Below are positions 11,610-23,010 of a stretch of DNA of 64,000 nt, piece after piece. The translations under genes and the position numbers were made by a program. The stretch comes from Pleurodeles waltl (taxonomy: Eukaryota > Chordata > Amphibia > Caudata > Salamandridae), in NCBI RefSeq assembly GCF_031143425.1, contig NC_090440.1, positions 335,423,844 to 335,487,843 on the forward strand, in the 5' to 3' direction. Position 1 is the stretch's first letter. The number at the start of each line of letters is the position of its first letter. A model generated the notes under the pieces. That model was not told the origin of the DNA, ran no database searches, and saw only the letters and a program-made list of their open reading frames with translations.

Positions 11610-14267
11610 CTAACCTTGGCCAGTTGAGACTTTATTGTCTAAGTGGTGATAAGTAGAGAGTAGCTCTGCAATAGATTGGTTACTCCCTTTATCATCCACT
11701 GTATGGTTACTTCCCTGTGGGGATGTAAACCACCCTGTTTGAAGTTTTTTAGCTAAGCAACAATGTGAAGATGTATTTTCAGAGTTTCTATCAGTAAGTT
11801 TTAGTTTAGAGCAGTGGGAATTGTCCACTGAACCTATTTGTAGTGATGGAAATGCCAGACAGGGATGCTGTCTCAGAAAAGCCATAGCTGGGCAAAAACT
11901 TTGTCCATCTGGCTGGAAGAGAGAACAGGGATGCTGTTTCTCTTGAGTTGGAACAGGGCAGGGATGCTGTCCTATGAGCTCCACACTAGGGCAGGGATGC
12001 TGTCCTAAGTGTTGTGAGGTAGTGCAGGGTTCCTGCACTAAAGTTTCTCTGGGAGGGTTGGAGGGATGCTCCATGTTAACTAAAATGGTGCTGTTTTTCT
12101 CACCAATGTTAGTTATCCCACAGAGAGGTACTTCCACCTCAGGGAGTCCAGCTTTGCCAGCTGATGATTCCCTTGGAACAGGTGCCACCCTAGGAGAGGT
12201 TTCTCCCACCACAGGAATAGTATCCTGAATGGTAGGGTGGTTAGGGGATACTGTGATACCCTTTTTACCTGTTGATGGAGAGGGATCCTGAGTTTTCAGG
12301 CCTTCTCTCCTTTGCTTTTTCATTTCAGTAGAAATGAGAGGGAACAATTCCTCAGGGATGCCCAGCATGGCTGCATGGGCATAAAACTCTACATCAGCCC
12401 AACCTGAGGCCTCTAGGTCATTACCTAAGAGACAGTCTACAGGTAAGCTATGTGATACCACCACCTGCTTAGGGCCAGTAACTCCACCCCAACTAAACTG
12501 AATTATAGCTAAGGGAAGAAACTTAGTGGAGTTATGGACATCAATAATCTTATACTGTTGTCCAATGATGTGTTGTTCAGGAGGCACTAGGTTTTCAGTC
12601 ACCAAAGTGAAACTGGCACCTGTGTCCCTGTAGGCCAAGGCCTCAACACCATTTATTGAAACTATCTGCCTGTACTTATCCATTGTAAGGGGACAAGCAG
12701 CCAGTGTGGCGAGGCCAATGCCACTAGGTGTGACAGAAACTGTCTTGGGACTGATTACATCAGTTTCTACTATGGACCCATAAGTGAACCCAACTACACC
12801 CTTTGCTTGACTGTTGCCAGCAGTCCCACCACTAGTACCACTACTGCTAGGGGCACTAGAGCTTGATGTATTAGTGGTGGTAGGCTCAGGGGGGTTACCT
12901 GGACAGGACTTATCCCCTGGCCTATGGCCTCTATTTTTACACACAAAGCACCAAGGCTTTTTAATGTGTGCAGGTTGGGAAGAAGAGGAAGAATTTGTTT
13001 TATCCCCACCCTCTGAAGAGTGTTTAAGATTTGAAGTGGGATCTTTGGTTTTACCCTTATCCCCATGCTTATCTTGAGATTTTTCACCATCTTTCTTCTT
13101 ATTGCCATCTTTGTCACCCCCTGTATGAACTTTTCTGTTCACCCTTGTTCTGACCCATTTGTCTGCCTTCTTTCCCAATTCTTGGGGAGAGGTCAGATCA
13201 GAGTCTACCAGGTACTGGTGCAACAAATCAGACACACAATTATTAAGTATATGCTCTCTCAGGATTGTGTTATACAGGCTTTCATAATCAGTAACTTTAC
13301 TGCCATGTAACCACCCCTCCAAGGCCTTCACTGAATGGTCAATGAAATCAACCCAGTCTTGTGAAGACTCCTTTTTGGTCTCTCTGAACTTTATCCTGTA
13401 CTGTTCAGTGGTTAAGCCATAACCATCCAGGAGTGCATTCTTAAGAACTGTAAAATTATTGGCATCATTTTCTTTCACTGTAAGGAGCCTATCCCTACCT
13501 TTTCCACTAAATGATAGCCATAGGATAGCAGCCCACTGCTTTTGAGGGACATCCTGTACAGCACAGGCCCTCTCAAGTGCAGCAAACCACTTGTTAATGT
13601 CATCCCCCTCCTTATAAGGGGGAACTATCTTGTGCAGATTCCTGGAATCATGCTCTTTTGCAGGATGACTATGGGGAATACTGCTGCTGCCACCATGGGT
13701 ATCTAAACCCAACTTCTGTCTTTCCCTCTCTATTTCTAAAGACTGTCTATCCAAATCCAGCTGTTGCTTCTTGAGCTTCAGTCTGGTTTGTTCCACTCTC
13801 AATCTATTGAGCTCCCTTTCTAACAATCTGTCATCAGGGTGGGTGGGAGGGACATTTCTAGATACAGAGGTATGATGGGAATGAACAGAAGGAGACCTGT
13901 CCCTTACCAAGGGCACCCTAACAGCTTGGCTACCAGCATAATGTGAGAGCACATCATCAGTATGATGTGATTCAACCTCTGTACCAACTATGCTAGACTG
14001 TCTAGTAATGGGCAGGCTGAGAAGTTTCTTTCCTGAACCTTTTCCTGGGGGAGTCCCTGGATCAGATTGAGAACCATTAGCTACTTTTTCTACAGATTGG
14101 GCACTTATGGCCTTATCCTGTACTCTAAGCATATTAATTAACAGTTCTAAGGAAGGATTCTTCCCTACACTCAAACCTCTCTCTATGCAGAGACTCCTTG
14201 CTCCTTTCCAGCTAAGGTGATCATATGCAAGTTTGGACAGTTCAACATTTTTTCCTGTGCCAGACAT
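11610..14267 (-). CDS. Gag-protease polyprotein, 885 aa, intact
   Basis: This single open frame fills the interior. Residues 8-50 form a short helical N-terminal domain, 146-188 a charged coiled coil, and about 214-372 a capsid-like helical domain (KIVPPYKEGDDINKWFAAL start, typical of Gypsy Gag). Residues 379-430 are Lys/Asp/Ser-rich. Residues 440-455 are a CX2CX4HX6C zinc knuckle, a longer-spaced variant of CCHC. About 530-640 is a retropepsin-like protease with DTGAS at 548-552 and a CLLGND motif at 612-617. The tail contains five QHPC-like repeats (752-803). It should assemble the particle and process itself. The frame ends before any reverse transcriptase, and the stop lies 30 bp from the LTR. 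The ATG at 14267 follows about 270 nt of leader. Intactness and LTR similarity suggest it may still be expressed. Confidence 0.93.
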   Translation of the reverse strand: MSGTGKNVELSKLAYDHLSWKGARSLCIERGLSVGKNPSLELLINMLRVQDKAISAQSVEKVANGSQSDPGTPPGKGSGKKLLSLPITRQSSIVGTEVESHHTDDVLSHYAGSQAVRVPLVRDRSPSVHSHHTSVSRNVPPTHPDDRLLERELNRLRVEQTRLKLKKQQLDLDRQSLEIERERQKLGLDTHGGSSSIPHSHPAKEHDSRNLHKIVPPYKEGDDINKWFAALERACAVQDVPQKQWAAILWLSFSGKGRDRLLTVKENDANNFTVLKNALLDGYGLTTEQYRIKFRETKKESSQDWVDFIDHSVKALEGWLHGSKVTDYESLYNTILREHILNNCVSDLLHQYLVDSDLTSPQELGKKADKWVRTRVNRKVHTGGDKDGNKKKDGEKSQDKHGDKGKTKDPTSNLKHSSEGGDKTNSSSSSQPAHIKKPWCFVCKNRGHRPGDKSCPGNPPEPTTTNTSSSSAPSSSGTSGGTAGNSQAKGVVGFTYGSIVETDVISPKTVSVTPSGIGLATLAACPLTMDKYRQIVSINGVEALAYRDTGASFTLVTENLVPPEQHIIGQQYKIIDVHNSTKFLPLAIIQFSWGGVTGPKQVVVSHSLPVDCLLGNDLEASGWADVEFYAHAAMLGIPEELFPLISTEMKKQRREGLKTQDPSPSTGKKGITVSPNHPTIQDTIPVVGETSPRVAPVPRESSAGKAGLPEVEVPLCGITNIGEKNSTILVNMEHPSNPPRETLVQEPCTTSQHLGQHPCPSVELIGQHPCPVPTQEKQHPCSLFQPDGQSFCPAMAFLRQHPCLAFPSLQIGSVDNSHCSKLKLTDRNSENTSSHCCLAKKLQTGWFTSPQGSNHTVDDKGSNQSIAELLSTYHHLDNKVSTGQG

Positions 14268-14509
14268 TTTTAGAGAGAGTTAAAGTGATAGACAAAGAGA
14301 AAAAAGTTTTCTGAACTTTTTTGGAAAGACAGAAAAAAACTTTTTAAACTTTTAAGAACTTTTTGAAAGTTTAGAAGTACTTTTCAGCACTTAGAAAAGA
14401 GTGAAAAGAGGAAATGCAAAACTTTTTGGCTATGTGTATATACACTGACCTTGTTTTGTATATTTTTCTCTTATGAAAAGTACAATGACAAGAGTGGTAA
14501 GTAGTCTCA

Positions 14510-14538
14510 AAGCACTTATCCCACCGCTGCACAACCAA
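14510..14538 (-). other. Primer-binding region of the young element
   Basis: The sense strand next to the 5' LTR reads TTGGTTGTGCAGCGGTGGGA. It aligns with TTTGGTGGATCAGCAGTGGGA beside the LTR at 37502, both ending GCAGYGGTGGGA or close to it. The second loosely resembles the complement of a leucine tRNA 3' end (TGGTGTCAGAAGTGGGAT type) with two extra bases, so a tRNA-Leu primer is possible but not secure. Confidence 0.5.
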
Positions 14539-17500
14539 TGTAGGAGGCTGGACTGGTTTGTAGTGAGTACCAAGGGGTACTTGCACTTTGCACCAGGCCC
14601 AGTTATCCCTTATTAGTGTATAGGGTGTCTAGCAGCTTAGGCTGATAGATAATGGTAGCTTAGCAGAGCAGCTTAGGCTGAACTAGGAGACGTGTGAAGC
14701 TACTACAGTACCACTTAGTGTCATATGCACAATATCATAAGAAAACACAATACACAGTTATACTAAAAATAAAGGTACTTTATTTTTATGACAATATGCC
14801 AAAGTATCTTAGAGTGTACCCTCAGTGAGAGGATAGGAAATATACACAAGATATATATACACAATAGCAAAAATATGCAGTATAGTCTTAGAAAACAGTG
14901 CAAATAATGTATAGTTACAATAGGATGCAATGGGGAAACATAGGGATAGGGGCAACACAAACCATATACTCCAAAAGTGGAATGTGAACCACGAATGGAC
15001 CCCAAACCTATGTGACCTTGTAGAGGGTCGCTGGGACTATTAGAAAATAGTGAGAGTTAGAAACATAACCCTCCCCAAGACCCTGAAAAGTGAGTGCAAA
15101 GTGCACTAAAGTTCCCCTAAGGACAAAATAGTCGTGTTAGAGGGAGAATGCAAGGAAAACACAAATCAGCAATGCAACAACGATGGATTCCTGTCTGAGG
15201 GTACCTGTGGAACAAGGGGACCAAGTCCAAAAGTCACAAGCAGCTCGGAGATGGGCAGATGCCCAAGAAATGCCAGCGGTTGGTGCAAAGAAGCTCTTAC
15301 TAGGCTGAAGAACTGTGAATACTGCAGGAACGACAAGGGCTAGAGACTTCCCCTTTGGAGGATGGATCCCCCACGCCTTGGAGAGTCGTGCAGAAGTATT
15401 TTCCCGCCGGATGGACGCCAACAAGCATTGCTACATGCAAATCGTGCGTTTGGCGTTTTTTTGGACGCTGCTGGGGCCCAGGAGGGACCAGAAGGTCGCA
15501 AATTGGACCTGCAGAGAGAGGGGACGTCGAGCAAGACAAAGAGCCCTCACTGAAGCAGGTAGCACCCGGAGAAGTGCCAGAAACAGGCACTACGAGGATG
15601 CGTGAAACGGTGCTCGCCGAAGTTGCACAAAGGAATCCCACGTCGCCGGAGACCAACATAGAAAGTCGTGCAATGCAGGTTAGAGTGCCGTGGACCCAGG
15701 CTTGGCTGTGCACGAAGGATTTCCGCCGGAAGTGCACAGGGGCCGGAGTAGCTTGCAAAGTCGCGGTTCCCAGCAATGCAGCTCAGCGAGGTGAGGCAAG
15801 GACTTACCTCCACCAAACTTGGGCTGAAGAGTCACTGGACTGTGGGGGTCACTTGGACGGTGTCGCTGGATTCGAGGGACCTCGCTCGTCGTGCTGAGAG
15901 GAGACCCAAGGGACCGGAAATGCAGCTTTTTGGTGCCTGCGGTTGCAGGGGGAAGATTCCGTCGACCCACGGGAGATTTCTTCGGAGCTTCTGGTGCAGA
16001 GAGGAGGCAGGCTACCCCCACAGCATGCACAAGCAGGAAAACAGTCGAGAAGGCGGCAGGATCAGCGTTACAGAGTTGCAGTAGTCGTCTTTGCTACTAT
16101 GTTGCAGGTTTGCAGGCTTCCAGCGCGGTCAGCGGTCGTTTCCTTATCAGAAGGTGAAGAGAGAGATGCAGAGGAACTCGGCTGAGCTCATGCATTCGTT
16201 ATCTAAAGTTTCCCCAGAGACAGAGACCCTAAATAGCCAGAAAAGAGGGTTTGGCTACCTAGGAGAGAGGAAAGGCTACTAACACCTGAAGGAGCCTATC
16301 AGCAGGAGTCTCTGACGTCACCTGGTGGCACTGGCCACTCAGAGCAGTCCAGTGTGCCAGCAGCACCTCTGTTTCCAAGATGGCAGAGGTCTGGAGCACA
16401 CTGGAGGAGCTCTGGACACCTCCCAGGGGAGGTGCAGGTCAGGGGAGTGGTCACTCCCCTTTCCTTTGTCCAGTTTCGCGCCAGAGCAGGGGCTAAGGGG
16501 TCCCTGAACCGGTGTAGACTGGCTTATGCAGAATTGGGCACATCTGTGCCCAACAAAGCATTTCCAGAGGCTGGGGGAGGCTACTCCTCCCCTGCCTTCA
16601 CACCATTTTCCAAAGGGAGAGGGTGTCACACCCTCGCTCAGAGGAAGTTCTTTGTTCTGCCATCCTGGGCCAGGCCTGGCTGGACCCCAGGAGGGCAGAT
16701 GCCTGTCTGAGGGGTTGGCAGCAGCAGCAGCTGCAGTGAAACCCCAGGAAGGGCAGTTTGGCAGTACCAGGGTCTGTGCTACAGACCACTGGGATCATGG
16801 GATTGTGCCAACTATGCCCGGATGGCATAGAGGGGGCAATTCCATGATCATAGACATGTTACATGGCCATATTCGGAGTTACCATTGTGAAGCTACATAT
16901 AGGTAGTGACCTATATGTAGTGCACGCGTGTAATGGTGTCCCCGCACTCACAAAGTTCAGTGAATTGGCTCTGAACAATGTGGGGGCACCTTGGCTAGTG
17001 CCAGGGTGCCCACACACTAAGTAACTTTGCACCTAACCTTTACCAGGTAAAGGTTAGACATATAGGTGACTTATAAGTTACTTAAGTGCAGTGTAAAATG
17101 GCTGTGAAATAACGTGGACGTTATTTCACTCAGGCTGCAGTGGCAGGCCTGTGTAAGAATTGTCAGAGCTCCCTATGGGTGGCAAAAGAAATGCTGCAGC
17201 CCATAGGGATCTCCTGGAACCCCAATAGCCTGGGTACCTCAGTACCATATACTAGGGAATTATAAGGGTGTTCCAGTAAGCCAATGAAAATTGGTAAAAA
17301 TGGTCACTAGCCTGTTAGTGACAATTTGAAAGTAATGAGAGAGCATAACCACTGAGGTTCTGGTTAGCAGAGCCTCAGTGAGACAGTTAGGCACCACACA
17401 GGGAACATATACATGCCCACCTATGAGCACTGGGGCCCTGTGTGACAGGGTCCCAGTGACACATACATATAGGCCACAAACCTATGAGCACTGGGGTCCT

Positions 17501-17685
17501 GACCAGCAGGATCCCAGTGACACATAACAACCATACTGAAAATATAGTGTTTTCACTATGAGCACTGAGGCCTGGCTATCAGGATCCCAGTGAGACAGTG
17601 AAAACAGTGACAAACACCCTGACATACACTCACAAACAGGCCAAAAGTGGGGGTAACAAGGCTAGAAAGAGGCTACCTTCTCACA
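14539..17685 (-). repeat. 5' LTR (promoter LTR) of the young element
   Basis: Length is 3147 bp, with the same termini as the 3' LTR. Differences seen include G/A, C/T and T/G changes at positions equivalent to 9139, 9236, 9292, 9331, 9618 and 10532, and one extra T in the run near 15459. In leftward transcription this copy supplies the promoter. Its U3 repeats are at 17395-17616. I could not identify a TATA box with confidence. Confidence 0.92.
17395..17616 (-). repeat. Tandem hairpin-containing repeats in U3 (5' LTR)
   Basis: This is the counterpart of 11290-11510, three units with CACTGGG/CCCAGTG or CACTGAG/CCCAGTG arms. It lies within about 290 nt of the transcriptional upstream end of the LTR, where repeated enhancer motifs are common in retroelements. 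Confidence 0.55.
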
Positions 17686-18735
17686 AACATGGAACAAGTG
17701 TTATTACCAATTCTATTTCTCTGCATGTGCACCTTCTAAATGTAAGACACTGTGTAAGAAAGAAGTCATTTTGAGAAATACCCTCTAATTCACATGCTTG
17801 TAGGGGTGCCAACAAATTCAGAGATGTGAAAATAACCCCTGCTTCTAAACTCCAGGTTCTGTAGCCATTTGGAAAATACACAGGAATTTCCTGATAACTA
17901 TTTCTCCTTACTTATGTTTTACCATACACATTATTTAATAACTGGTACACAATGAAAAACCATTGCAAGGTGCAGCTCTGTGCTTGGCGCTGGGTACCTA
18001 AAGTTCTTAAAAAACCCACAAACCCTATATATCTCCACAGCCAGAAGTGTCAACCAGATAGCGTGGTAAACACATTTTGTAAATTGGCCAACGTGATGAG
18101 AAGCTACAAATGAAAATGTAACAAATGCCTGTAATTTTTAATATTTATTTATTTCAACACTTGGTTTCTTTGGGAAAAAAATAAAGAATCTACACAAATG
18201 ACCCTTGATAAATTCAGACATTTGTCTAGTTTTCAGAAATATGTAGGTTACCAGGATCTACCATACGATTCACACCCTTTCCCATCACAAACTGGAAGGA
18301 GGTTTAAAGCACAAAATATACGAAAAATGGGCTATCTCCCAGTAAAATGCAAATACTATGTTAAAAACTGTGGTTTTATGAGTCAAGTCTGCCTGTTTCT
18401 GAAAGCTGGGTGAATTTAGCACAGCAGAAATTTCATTAATGCCATTTTCAGGAAAACACAAGTCACTTTCTTCTACAACATTTTTCTCATTTATCCCAAA
18501 AAAACAAAATGTAGCTATATTTTGCCTAATTTTTCAGTCCCCTTCAGAGGAATCTGCAAATCCTGGATACCTTTAGAATTCCTACGATTTTGGAAAAAAG
18601 GACACATATCTGGAGCGGATAGCTTACATGGACAAAAAGTTATGGAGGCCTAAGTGTGAACTACCTCAAATAGACAAAAAAGGCTTAGCAGTTCTGAGGG
18701 TGGGGAGAGGGGATGGACTAGCAGCGAAAGGGTTA
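17686..18735 (-). repeat. Right half of the old repeat split by the LTR element
   Basis: It begins with the second AACAT and is reverse-complementary to about 57240-58260. Shared landmarks include GAACAAGTGTTATTRCC, the CTCTAATTCACATGC block and the terminal CAGCGAAAGGGTTAA near 18725. No protein motif is visible. The repeat ends in an TTAACCC-type terminus; its class is unknown. Confidence 0.75.
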
Positions 18736-19100
18736 AAACTTAAACAGTTAACATCAATACATCAGAACTAATGTGGCAGACACATCAGTACGTTCAACAT
18801 CATGTAAGTTTATTGCATTTGTCATAGTGTCTAAACAACAGAACTTAGGCCCATGTTTATGAAAATGTGGCACATCAGAGCTGATGTGCAATTTTCTCTG
18901 CTTTCCTCTACCGGCACCTAACAACACAACAGTGCAGAATGTCAGTCATTAGATTAGATTTTAGATGAATTCTTTATTTGCAATTATTTCAAAAACATTT
19001 CAATGAAACATACATGCAGGAATTATTCCTTTTCGTCCACTTCATATTATAATTTTTTATTGCCCACCTGATTGTGTTAATAAAATTAACTTTAAAAATA
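18736..19100. other. AT-rich spacer with a possible SINE fragment
   Basis: No gene is visible. A stretch at 18845-18945 (TTAGGCCCATGTTTATGAAAA...) resembles the ends of the short hairpin repeats at 20.5 and 34.1 kb. The rest is AT-rich. Confidence 0.3.
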
Positions 19101-20400
19101 CTTTAACTGTTGAAAACAGAGATTAAAAGGACAGGAAGTCAATTTGTTTATCCTAAATGTAGTGCCAAACTAGTCTTGATCAGAGATCAAGACCTCTATG
19201 AGATCCCCAAGGTGAACAGAAATGTATTCAAAAGTGCAAGATTTATTATCTAACGCACTTAGTGATAGGGCCCGACCACTCTGAAGAGCTGTATAAATCT
19301 GGCTGCCAACTGTGAGCACTCACAAACAACCTAATTATATTCATAACAATACCTTCAAACATATTTCTCTATTGAAAACAAGAATTAAAAGGATGGCAAG
19401 TCTAAAGTGCACATTTTTTATCCTAAATTGGATACCAGATTAGTCTCAATCTGAGCTCAAGGCATCTATGAAATCCCCAAGGCAAGCATGAGTCTCTCCA
19501 ACAGTGCAAAATGTATTGTCTGATGCATTTAGTGATAGTTCTCAGACCATTCTCAATAGCTTTATTAATTTAGCTGCTGACTATGAATGCTCAATTCTTA
19601 AATATGCTTCCACGGCCATGCTACAAGTGAGAATATGTAAAGCACACCATACTGGTGAAAGCCTAAATAAACTAATGGGGAGTAGCTTCTCACATACACA
19701 CAGGATATGGATTAGAGATTCCTCATGCCTGGCACAGAATCTACAATACCTGTCCTAGGCTTCAAGATATCTATGACTATACACATATGTTTTTAATGGA
19801 ATAAGCCCCAGACGCAGTCTCAATAATTGCTGCTTTAGGCCCATACTGAAAGACAAGGAACAATAAATCGGCAAAACCCCGGGCTATGGAGGGTGGATGC
19901 ACATCTACCATGCACAAGTTTCTTGAATGTCTTACAGTCCTGCTCCCTAGAGATTAACTTTTCTTGTTTAGTTATTAGTCTACGGACATTTGGCACTGGG
20001 AGACCACTTGCCCAGATCTCCGTGGCCTCAAGGGTGTCCAGTGCTTGATTAAAATACTTATGCCCTTTTGTCTAGTGATATTTTTTATAGTATCCCAGAT
20101 TATGCTTTTTAATAAACCTTCCTTTGCCTGTTTAGCTTTCACACAGTATATTAAGAATTTGGCTTCAAGAGCCACTGCTAGAAGATCAGGCAAAACTGGT
20201 GGATTTGAGCATGTGCTGTGCAACTTGGTAGAGAGAAATGCCCTGCAGTAGCAAACTGATTGAGTTCTGTCAAGCCAATTAGCCATTTTCTGTTTATATA
20301 TGATTACACCATGTGTTATAGTTGGAAGTAGTATAGAACCTATCCCCTTTAACAGTGGTCTTAGGTCACAATTCACCAATTACTTTTGTAATTAATGAAA
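19100..20400 (-). pseudogene. LINE ORF2 C-terminal remnant
   Basis: The minus strand holds a 134-codon frame (20379-19975) with LLPTITHGVIIYKQKMANWL, followed by LPDLLAVALEAKFLIYCVKA and KEGLLKSIIWDTIKN. These are features of the region after the reverse transcriptase in non-LTR retrotransposons. Downstream, near 19750-19690, a CRFCARHEESLIHILCVC segment gives the CX2CX7HX4C pattern common at LINE C-termini. The segments lie in more than one frame and are separated by stops, so the copy is dead. Part of the sequence at 19110-19340 is repeated in diverged form at 19375-19620. No endonuclease or RT catalytic motif is present, so this is a 5'-truncated insertion. Clade is uncertain. Confidence 0.55.
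19110..19620. repeat. Diverged direct duplication, about 230-245 bp
   Basis: Two segments (about 19110-19340 and 19375-19620) share ATTAAAAGGA, a TTTATCCTAAATTGGATA-like block, ATGARATCCCCAAGG and TTAGTGATAG. The duplication sits at the 3' end of the LINE remnant and could be a repeated 3' UTR or coding tail. Confidence 0.5.
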
Positions 20401-20514
20401 GGCTCACTCCAATTAATTTGCTGCTACTTACTGGGGATGGATATCAGCTGAAATGGGGCCCCTGTGGTTCAGCCATATCCCCAGGTGGTCATTAGCACAA
20501 TAGCATCAATATTT

Positions 20515-20615
20515 CAAACTTACAAAACACCATTATATTTTGTAAGTTTGTGCCGCTTTTGTGTCACAAAATGACACAAAAGTGGCACAAAAAAAGTATA
20601 AATATGGGCCTTAAA
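20515..20615. repeat. Hairpin-rich short repeat end (MITE or SINE type)
   Basis: Two nested inverted repeats stand side by side: ACTTACAAAA with TTTTGTAAGT, then GCCGCTTTTGTGTCA with TGACACAAAAGTGGC. The tail is AAAAAGTATAAATATGGGCC. A related GTGGCACTGTA/TACAGTGCCAC hairpin ends the insert at 34084-34598. These are probably ends of an abundant short element. Confidence 0.5.
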
Positions 20616-22130
20616 GTGTAAAGACCTGTGCTTATAATTTATGGAAAAAAATGTCCATCTGGGTACAGCAGTAGGTCCATTTACAGGAGTCCCATAGGTC
20701 TCCCAAGTCTTGATCCGATTGTGCCATAAAGTGAAGACGATTCAGTGGGCATGTGCCAATTGTGAGTGTGTAAATGTGTGAAACCCATCCATGCATGAGC
20801 TGTAAGTCTGAAGTGTGTGTAGATGATACTTTTTTGGTTAATGCAGAAACTCTGGGAGGTAGGCCATCAGTGCTTGGCAAAGTTTATGATACACTAAGTT
20901 GTCCAGCATATTTGTAGGTATCCTGTCATTATATTGGTTAGTCATTAGGAAGGATGCACTATAGAACAGGCACTCCAGTTCCCCACTATTGTGTTTTTGG
21001 AATGATGATTTGAGCATTCCCTACTTTGTTATGTGACTTGCTGGATTCTCACTTGCTGGGGCCTTAGGTGAATATAAAACACTGTTTATCGTATGCCATG
21101 CAACCACAGTCTCCGCTACTATGTCCACCGTCCCCTCAGATAGGATGGATTTATGAAAAAAACATGTTTATAAGTTACGCACAATGATTTCAGATTCTAC
21201 CACAATATAAGATATAGAGGGCTGAGGAAATTACTAATAAAACGAGAAGAATGCTTGGGCATCCAAGTACTATAGCTCAGGACCAGGTACTGCTAAACTG
21301 CCCCACTCCAGTGGCAGTGTCAGTAAGCCCCAATATATTCTTAGTTTTGTTTTCATAACTCTTTTTATTAGGTTTTGAGTATGTATGACATAATTCAAAT
21401 ACACAATAAGACAGTGCTGCAGACCACCCATTGATCACCCACATTGGTGAAGTATCTAAGAATATATTTACTCTAGGTACATCATTACTATAGAATAAAT
21501 CAGAGTAAACTACCCAGTCCCCCAGCACCTTACAGTGTTTCTCCAGGCAGCTATGAAATTTATATACAAATTGTTCTGCTGTAGTCCATCTCACATGTCT
21601 ATTCAGATCTGTTCATTCCTTCTGGACCATGTTACATCTCATTTAACACTAAGGAGACCCATTGTCACAAGGAATCTCATGAGTCTACAACCCATATTCA
21701 TCCATCAACCACAGCACCACCACCAGCAAGACCAGTTTTGCCTCAGGTATTACCTTTCTGCCCTTTAATATTGCTGCTTGCAGTATGTGGAAGAAGGTAG
21801 ATGGCATGCCATATGGTAAGATATGCAAAGTATACAGTATTCATGGAAGAGATATCATCTTGAATGATGTCCATCCACCATCTATGTTCACTGGGAGACT
21901 ATCCCATAAATCCATGCTGCTCCATACCTGGGCTGTTAAGAATGTGGTGTTTAGATCCCATGCCTTTTGCCTAGTAAGTACAGGTATTTAAAATGTATTT
22001 AAAATGTTGGATTGTTCACTGTAGATGGTTACCACCCTTATAGTGTCATACACATCTATCAGGAGCATGTAAGTGGATATGGATCAGTTCATGGTGATGC
22101 ATCTGCATTTTCTGGAGCACAGATAAAAGT
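20616..22130. other. No recognisable gene
   Basis: AT-rich DNA. The short open frames here carry no family motif, and I see no clear repeat boundary, splice-site pattern or RNA fold. Confidence 0.4.
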
Positions 22131-22139
22131 CAGCATAGT

Positions 22140-23010
22140 CTCTGGGTCGGTAATATGCTGAAAATATGTGATCAAGCATGGTGCAATGTTCTTGAGTGAT
22201 TAAAGCATACTTTTCAGTTTTAGAAAAGTCTGAATACACTTTCAGACCCTTAATCCAAGTACTACATTGAATATACCACTCACCAAGGAACTGACATTCA
22301 TGTTTCTTAAGGATGGATGGAGTGCCTTAAACAGAGAACAGAGATACTTCTACATTCAATGACATACTCAGAAAGTACTTATATATACAGCACTATCTAA
22401 GGTAATTGTACTCACTCCATATCTCTGTATTCAGTAATACAGACACTGCCATATGTAAGCTAATAGGGATAGAATTTTGTCATTTGTACAGACAAATAGT
22501 GCTGTAATGATGACTGAGGCCTAGTAGTGCAGAGTTCATTTGTGCTCTCTCAGTGACCATTCAAATCAGCCTGTGAATTTTTCTCTTAAGTCTTAAAGTC
22601 TTAAAGACATGTTTTATTACAAATAAATGACATTGGTGATATACTGTAGGCACGCTATAATGGACGCTATGTTGTGCTTAAATGATTAGGAAATATACTT
22701 TTCAGATTTAGAATCTTACTCATGCACTTGCAGACCTGTAATCTTGTCATGTATGTAGAGAAATACTGCGGAAACCATGGGTAAGGCCTACTAATGCAGA
22801 ACCTGAGTGTGACCCGTTACTGCCCACTCAAGCTGGCCTCTAAAAGCCCTTGGTCAAATCTTAAACACATGTTTTAGTGGAAATAACGCACCTCTGAGAT
22901 ATGCTGTAGGTAAACAATCAAGCATGGCGCTTTGTGCTTAAGTGATTAAAATATGTCATTTTCAGTTTTAAAAACGTACTTATGCACTTGCAGTCCCCTA
23001 AGTCAAGCAG
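22140..23010. repeat. Degenerate tandem repeat, three units
   Basis: A block containing TTTTCAGTTTTAGAA...CACTTGCAGACC(C/T)GTAATC recurs at about 22212, 22700 and 22958. Each occurrence is near a GATCAAGCATGG(T/C)GC or TGTGCTTAA(A/G)TGATTA block. Spacing of about 490 and 260 nt suggests a roughly 245-nt unit with loss or decay. No coding capacity is seen. Confidence 0.5.

Larger units (their letters stand above)
8434..17685 (-). mobile_element. Young complete LTR retrotransposon with gag-protease only
   Basis: The element is 9252 bp and transcribed leftward. Two LTRs (8434-11579 and 14539-17685) begin TG and end CA and are flanked by the 5-bp duplication AACAT. They differ by about 11 substitutions and one 1-nt indel by my reading, roughly 0.35 percent, so the insertion is recent. 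The interior is only 2959 bp: a primer-binding region, one 885-codon gag-protease frame and a polypurine tract. There is no reverse transcriptase, RNase H, integrase or env. This layout corresponds to the TR-GAG class described in plants: Gag made in cis, polymerase supplied by a relative. The zinc knuckle, DTGA protease and relation to the element at 35.1-40.7 kb place it with Ty3/Gypsy. Confidence 0.92.

Noticed and set aside
13065..13310. Plus-strand hydrophobic frame opposite the gag gene
   Set aside because: Shadow of the intact minus-strand gag-protease frame.
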